This document shows positions 59,992 to 64,000 of a DNA stretch of 64,000 bases, piece after piece (the first letter of the stretch is position 1; every line of letters starts with the position of its first letter). The stretch lies in assembly GCF_036075115.1 (NCBI RefSeq), contig NZ_CP107958.1, forward strand, positions 3,968,001-4,032,000, in the 5' to 3' direction. Source of the DNA: Streptomyces sp. NBC_00377 (lineage in GTDB: Bacteria > Actinomycetota > Actinomycetes > Streptomycetales > Streptomycetaceae). Position numbers and translations under genes: made by a program. A model generated the notes under the pieces. It saw only the letters and a list, made by a program, of their open reading frames with translations. It was not told the DNA's origin and ran no database searches.

Positions 59992-60816
59992 GTGCAGCGG
60001 AAGGCATACGTACCCGGCGTCGTCGCGCTTCTCGCGGCGCTGCTGGCCGGCTGCACCGGCGGATCGGACGAAGGCGGCGAGACGGACAACTCCAACCCGG
60101 GCGAGGCCGGAACGGCCAGCGCCGTCGCACAGCCCGGCAAGTACGCCACGCTCCCCGAGGCCTGCGGCGTGGTGAGCCGGTCCACGCTGGACTCGCTGCT
60201 CCCCGGCGTCAAGCAGCTCGCCGACCAGACGCAGCGCGACACGGCCTACGCGGGCGAGGCGACGCTGACGTACGACACGGACCGCAAGGTGGGCTGCCGT
60301 TGGAAGGTGGAGTCTTCGGACGCCACCGACCATCTCCTCGTCGACTTCGAGCGGGTCGTCTCGTACGACAACGGGGTGAGCGACGACAACCAGGCCGAGG
60401 CCCTCTTCGCGAAGAAGGTGACCGCGGCCGACCTCCCGGCCCCCGCCGTCTCCTCGACCGGCGTCCCTTCCGCGGCCGGGAGCCCCTCCCCCTCGGCCAC
60501 GGGCTCCGCCTCCCCCTCCTCCGCCGTCTCCTCGTCCGCCTCGGCCTCGCCCTCCTCCACCGTTCCCCCCGCCGCCCTCCAGTCCCGCCTGCTGGAGGAC
60601 CTCGGCGACGAGGCGTTCATCGACGACACACTCGCGAGCTCCGGTTCGACGGCCAAGCAGCGCACGGTGATTGTGGCGTTCCGCACGTCGAACGTCCTGG
60701 TGACCATCGAGTACGAGGAACAGCCGGCGATCGTCGGCGCGGTGCCCGACAGCGAGGAAATGCAGGACAAGGCCCGGAAACTGGCCGCGCAGCTGGACGA
60801 CTCGCTGGCGGGCTGA
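59992..60816 (+). CDS. DUF3558-like lipoprotein A
   Basis: 274 residues from a GTG at 59992 with GAGGAG about 7 nt upstream. Lipobox LLAGC near residue 19 follows a short signal. The core (ATLPEACGVVSRSTLDSLLPG, VGCRWKVES) resembles DUF3558 proteins with their paired cysteines. A Ser/Pro-rich linker (SPSPSATGSASPSSAV) lies at about residues 165-195, then a second folded part. A similar lipoprotein follows at 60935, so the two are probably ancient duplicates. Confidence 0.82.
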   Translation: MQRKAYVPGVVALLAALLAGCTGGSDEGGETDNSNPGEAGTASAVAQPGKYATLPEACGVVSRSTLDSLLPGVKQLADQTQRDTAYAGEATLTYDTDRKVGCRWKVESSDATDHLLVDFERVVSYDNGVSDDNQAEALFAKKVTAADLPAPAVSSTGVPSAAGSPSPSATGSASPSSAVSSSASASPSSTVPPAALQSRLLEDLGDEAFIDDTLASSGSTAKQRTVIVAFRTSNVLVTIEYEEQPAIVGAVPDSEEMQDKARKLAAQLDDSLAG

Positions 60817-60934
60817 GGGCACTTCGCCCCGGTTCGTGCCTCACCCGCGAAGGCTGCGAAGCGGAACCGCACAGCTTCTTCACCGACTACCGTGGCCCCT
60901 CGGACCCGATCCGACCGCAGGAAACACGAGCGTC

Positions 60935-61924
60935 ATGAGTGAAGGAACCATGCAGCGACGAGCCCAGCGAGACGGCCAGTTTGACCGACGCGAGCAGCGT
61001 GCCGAGCGAGTGGACCGGGCGGGCGGGCTGAACCGCCTGCTGGCCGCGGCGGTCGCCGTCCCGGTGATGCTGCTCGCCGCGGGCTGCTCCTCGGACTCCG
61101 GCTCGGGCGACGACTCCCAGGACGCCGCCGCCTCCACCGGTGCCGGTTCCGGTACCGGTCCGGCGGCGGGCACCACGCCCACCGTGCAGGCGGCGGCCTT
61201 CAAGAAGCTGCCCGAGGCGTGCGCGGTGGTGTCGAAGAAGACGCTGACGGAACTGGTGCCGAAGGGGGTGGCCGGCAAGGAGGGCACGTCCAGCGACACC
61301 GCGGCCCGGGCCAGCTGTTCCTGGTCCAGTCTGGCCAACAACGGCGTGAAGGGCTCGCAGTTCCGCTGGCTGAACGTTTCTCTGCTGCGCTTCGAGTCGG
61401 ACGCCACGACCGGTGACGGCGAGTCGCAGGCGAAGACGTACTACGCGAAGCAGGTCAAGGACGCCCAGGCGGTGGCGGGTGCGAAGAACACGAAGTCGCA
61501 GCCGGCCGCCGCGACGGGGGACGAGGCCGTGGTCGTGCGCTACGACCTGAAGAAGTCGGAAGGCGATTTCAAGCAGCAGACGGTCGTGGTCCGGGTCGAG
61601 AACGTCGTGCTCACGCTCGACTACAACGGTGCCGGTCTGGCGGGCGACAAGGCCCCGAGCGCGGACGCGCTGGCGAAGTCGGCGGAGAAGGCGGCCAAGG
61701 AGGCGGTGGCCGCCGTGCAGTCGGCCAACGGCGTGGGTGGCAACGGCGGTTCGGGTACCTCGACCAAGAGCCCGGCGAGCCCGGCGCCCTCCGGATCCGC
61801 CTCTTCGGCCCCGTCGGCGAAGCCCTCCGCGAAGCCTTCCGGGGCGGCGTCGGCGACCCCCGGGGCGACGGCGTCCAAGGCGGCGGCAGCGGCTCCTGAG
61901 GCTTCCGCTTCCGCGAAGAGCTGA
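60935..61924 (+). CDS. DUF3558-like lipoprotein B
   Basis: 329 residues from the ATG at 60935 (an in-frame ATG at 60950 has a closer GAAGGA). The charged start precedes a signal with lipobox LLAAGC. The core repeats the plan of the upstream protein: FKKLPEACAVVSKKTLTELVP and ASCSWSSL. The C-terminal 75 residues are Ser/Pro/Ala-rich (PSAKPSAKPSGAASATPG), probably wall-spanning or disordered. It is the middle gene of a plus-strand run ending with the DUF2637 gene. Confidence 0.82.
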   Translation: MSEGTMQRRAQRDGQFDRREQRAERVDRAGGLNRLLAAAVAVPVMLLAAGCSSDSGSGDDSQDAAASTGAGSGTGPAAGTTPTVQAAAFKKLPEACAVVSKKTLTELVPKGVAGKEGTSSDTAARASCSWSSLANNGVKGSQFRWLNVSLLRFESDATTGDGESQAKTYYAKQVKDAQAVAGAKNTKSQPAAATGDEAVVVRYDLKKSEGDFKQQTVVVRVENVVLTLDYNGAGLAGDKAPSADALAKSAEKAAKEAVAAVQSANGVGGNGGSGTSTKSPASPAPSGSASSAPSAKPSAKPSGAASATPGATASKAAAAAPEASASAKS

Positions 61925-62000
61925 CGGACCGGCAACACGTGCGCCGCACACATGTGCCACCCTATTGCGCGCAAGAGCACGCAAGGGGAGGGGAGTACGG

Positions 62001-63269
62001 GTGTCCGAGCGAATACAGCTGACCCGGACGCACCGCGTTCTCATCGGCGTGGTCGTGACCGGCGCTGTGATCATCGCCGGCATCGGCTTCGCCGGTTCGT
62101 ACGCGGCCGTCCGTGAGCTGGCCCTGGAGAAGGGCTTCGGGAACTTCTCGTATGTGTTCCCGATCGGCATCGACGCGGGCATCTGCGTCCTGCTGGCCCT
62201 GGATCTGCTGCTGACGTGGATCCGCATCCCGTTCCCGCTGCTGCGGCAGACGGCGTGGCTGCTGACCGCGGCGACGATCGCGTTCAACGGTGCGGCTGCC
62301 TGGCCGGACCCGCTCGGCACGGGCATGCACGCGGTGATCCCGATCCTGTTCGTGGTGTCCGTGGAGGCCGCCCGGCACGCCATCGGCCGGATCGCGGACA
62401 TCACGGCGGACAAGCACATGGAGGGCGTGCGCATCACGCGCTGGCTGCTCTCCCCGCTCCCGACCTTCCTCCTGTGGCGCCGGATGAAGCTGTGGGAGCT
62501 GCGCTCCTACGACCAGGTGATCAAGCTGGAGCAGGAACGTCTCGTCTACCAGGCGCGGCTGCGTTCGCGCTTCGGCCGCGCCTGGCGCCGCAAGGCCCCG
62601 GTGGAGTCGCTGATGCCGCTGCGCCTGGCGCGTTACGGCGTCCCGCTGGCGGAGACGGCCCCGGCGGGTCTGGCGGCTGCGGGCATCGAGCCGGCGCTGC
62701 TGCCGCCGGTGCCGGTACCGGCACAGCTCCAGGCGCCGACGCCGGGGCCGCAGCAGGAACTGGCGGCGGCCCCGGTACGGCAGCAGCAACCGCAGCCCCG
62801 GCCCGTCGAGCCGCAGCCCGCACCCCCCGAGGACGACCAGAGCCCGTGGTTCCAGGCGCCGCACGAGGTGGCGTACCAGGGGGGCTACGACCCCACGTAC
62901 GACCCCTCCGAGCAGTACGCCCACTGGTACGAGGAGCAGCAGCACGCCGAGCAGTACCAGGACCAGTACCAGGAGGAGCCGCCGGCCCAGGAACCCTCTC
63001 CGGAGGAGACCGGCTCGTTCCCGATCCCGGTGGTCCCGGGCCGCAGCCGCGAACTCGGTGAGGGCGGCGGCCCGCCGGAACTGACCGAGGAGGACTACTA
63101 CCTGGTCTTCAAGAAGTCGATAGACGGCAGCTACCCCACCTCGGGCCAGCTCAGGGACGACGTGGAGGCGACGTACGGCGTCACGCTCCCGCAGCGCGAA
63201 GCCGTCCGCATGGTCAACCGCTTCACCAACCGCCACACGGCGGAGCTTCAGGAGAACCACATCGCGTGA
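62001..63269 (+). CDS. DUF2637 membrane protein
   Basis: 422 residues from a GTG at 62001 with GGGAG 5 nt upstream. Four transmembrane helices lie in residues 10-120 (VLIGVVVTGAVIIAGIGF, IGIDAGICVLLALDLLL, and two more). This is the DUF2637 domain also found in plasmid-transfer SpdB proteins. The middle is Pro/Gln-rich (about 230-345) with PQPRPVEPQPAPP. The C-terminus has a helical domain, LTEEDYYLVFKKSIDGSY, with QREAVRMVNRF resembling a helix-turn-helix. Here it is chromosomal, beside lysS, not in a plasmid. Confidence 0.85.
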   Translation: MSERIQLTRTHRVLIGVVVTGAVIIAGIGFAGSYAAVRELALEKGFGNFSYVFPIGIDAGICVLLALDLLLTWIRIPFPLLRQTAWLLTAATIAFNGAAAWPDPLGTGMHAVIPILFVVSVEAARHAIGRIADITADKHMEGVRITRWLLSPLPTFLLWRRMKLWELRSYDQVIKLEQERLVYQARLRSRFGRAWRRKAPVESLMPLRLARYGVPLAETAPAGLAAAGIEPALLPPVPVPAQLQAPTPGPQQELAAAPVRQQQPQPRPVEPQPAPPEDDQSPWFQAPHEVAYQGGYDPTYDPSEQYAHWYEEQQHAEQYQDQYQEEPPAQEPSPEETGSFPIPVVPGRSRELGEGGGPPELTEEDYYLVFKKSIDGSYPTSGQLRDDVEATYGVTLPQREAVRMVNRFTNRHTAELQENHIA

Positions 63270-63338
63270 CCGCCTGACCCGCGGACCGCGTGGACCCGCG
63301 GATCGCGCGGGTGACGGATCAGCGGGTGACGGATCACG

Positions 63339-63389
63339 CGTACGAGGAGGGGGCGCCCGGTGCTGCACCGGGCGCCCCCTCCTCGTACG
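63339..63389. terminator. Very long perfect hairpin between DUF2637 gene and lysS
   Basis: Bases 63339-63363 are the exact reverse complement of 63365-63389, a 25-bp arm match around one central base; the practical loop is GTGCTGCAC, leaving 22 or so paired bases. It lies between convergent genes (stops at 63269 and 63397), so should stop transcription both ways. Confidence 0.92.
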
Positions 63390-63396
63390 ACGCGGC

Positions 63397-64000
63397 CTAC
63401 TCCCCGAGCAGGGCCCGCACCCGCTCCTGGCCCACGGCGAGCAGCAGAGTGGGCAGCCGCGGACCGGTGTCACGCCCCACCAGCAGGTGGTAGAGCAGGG
63501 CGAAGAAGGTCCGCTGGGCGGTCTTGATCTCGGGCGGGAGCTCCTTGGGGCCGGCGTCGGCGGAGAAGCCGGCCTGGACCTTGGGAACGCCGTAGACGAG
63601 GTGGGAGAGACCGTCCAGGGACCAGTGGGCGGCGAGTCCGTCGAGCAGGAGCCGCAGGGACTGCTGGGAGGCCTCGTCGAGGGACTTCAGCAGTTCGGCG
63701 TCGGGTTCGGCGCGCACGATGGTCCGCTGGTCGGCGGGGACGTGGGTGTTGATCCACGCCTCGGCCCTGTCGTACCGGGGCCGGGCCTCGTCGAGGGAGG
63801 CGAGCGGGTTCTCCGGGTCGAGCTCGGAGAGGATCCGCAGGGCCTGGTCCTGGTGTCCGGCCGTGATGTCGGCGACCGAGGCCAGGGTGCGGTACGGCAG
63901 CGGGCGGGCGGTGCGCGGCAGCTCACCGGCGGCCGTGCCCACCGCGCGGGCGTGCGCGGCGGCGTCGGCCGGGAGAGCCGTGCCCTCGGCGACCTTGGCG
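63397..64000 (-). CDS. lysS: Lysine--tRNA ligase, class I (5' part outside window)
   Basis: The frame enters from the right edge and stops at 63397; about 200 C-terminal residues are visible. ASLDEARPRYDRAEAWIN, LDGLAAHWSLDGLSHLVYGV and FFALLYHLLVGRDTGPRLPT match the C-terminal helical domain of the archaeal/class I LysRS found in Streptomyces. The class I signature motifs HIGH and KMSKS lie upstream of the window. It charges tRNA-Lys. The long hairpin separates it from the DUF2637 gene. Confidence 0.88.
   Translation of the reverse strand, partial: AKVAEGTALPADAAAHARAVGTAAGELPRTARPLPYRTLASVADITAGHQDQALRILSELDPENPLASLDEARPRYDRAEAWINTHVPADQRTIVRAEPDAELLKSLDEASQQSLRLLLDGLAAHWSLDGLSHLVYGVPKVQAGFSADAGPKELPPEIKTAQRTFFALLYHLLVGRDTGPRLPTLLLAVGQERVRALLGE

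Noticed and set aside
62001..63269. Integrative conjugative element suggested by the SpdB-like DUF2637 gene
   Set aside because: No integrase, replication, FtsK-like transfer gene or tRNA attachment site is nearby; chromosomal DUF2637 proteins are common in Streptomyces.

Overview
The window is a stretch of a Streptomyces chromosome. The evidence is very high GC with strong third-position GC bias, many GTG starts, frequent 4-bp ATGA/GTGA gene overlaps, Streptomyces-type families (XRE-DUF5753 with DUF397, DUF4229, DUF2637, DUF3558-like lipoproteins, DUF6126), futalosine-pathway menaquinone genes, a class I lysyl-tRNA synthetase and a secreted LamG/RHS pair. No rRNA, tRNA, CRISPR array, insertion sequence or phage module was recognised.

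Layout. 0-2.6 kb: a DUF5937-type regulator (cut by the window edge) diverges from an MFS exporter over a perfect 14-bp inverted repeat. 2.6-9.1 kb: a fatty-acid module (acyl-CoA ligase; thiolase divergent from a two-domain FabG4-like reductase and a MaoC hydratase; TetR), with two palindromes between the divergent genes. 9.4-15.6 kb: DUF4229 and GNAT proteins, then menaquinone genes mqnE, an Lrp/AsnC regulator, a UbiX-type flavin prenyltransferase, the UbiA-type mqnP and the UbiD-type mqnL. 15.7-21.2 kb: small accessory genes (PLDc_N membrane protein, XRE/DUF397 pair, a 2OG-Fe(II) oxygenase overlapping an Fcy1-like cytosine deaminase, a CDP-alcohol phosphatidyltransferase, a broken gene, a VapBC-like toxin-antitoxin). 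21.3-29.2 kb: cytochrome c maturation (ccsB, resB, ccdA, resA), a polysaccharide deacetylase, a histidine phosphatase and hemL.

30.5-41.2 kb is the standout accessory island: a 1253-residue secreted LamG protein, then a 2133-residue RHS/YD-repeat protein with a C-terminal tip resembling polymorphic toxin type 44, a strong intrinsic terminator, and a small low-GC three-helix membrane protein where an immunity gene would be expected. 41.4-50.1 kb carries a SAM methyltransferase, a PaaX-like regulator, an MHS-type transporter, a PAS/GAF/SpoIIE-phosphatase/ATPase protein and an MprAB-like two-component system. 50.3-58.5 kb holds a flavin reductase/LLM monooxygenase pair, an AraC regulator, an HxlR remnant next to an eight-copy minisatellite, a permease pair, a secreted protein, an SDR with a 56-residue DUF6126 protein, and a protein fusing a tyrosine-phosphatase-like domain to a GNAT domain. 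58.5-64 kb has RtcB, two related lipoproteins, a DUF2637 protein and the end of lysS.

Convergent gene pairs are mostly separated by long GC-rich hairpins likely to act as bidirectional terminators. Start codons were chosen from ribosome-binding sites and overlaps and often differ from the longest open frame.
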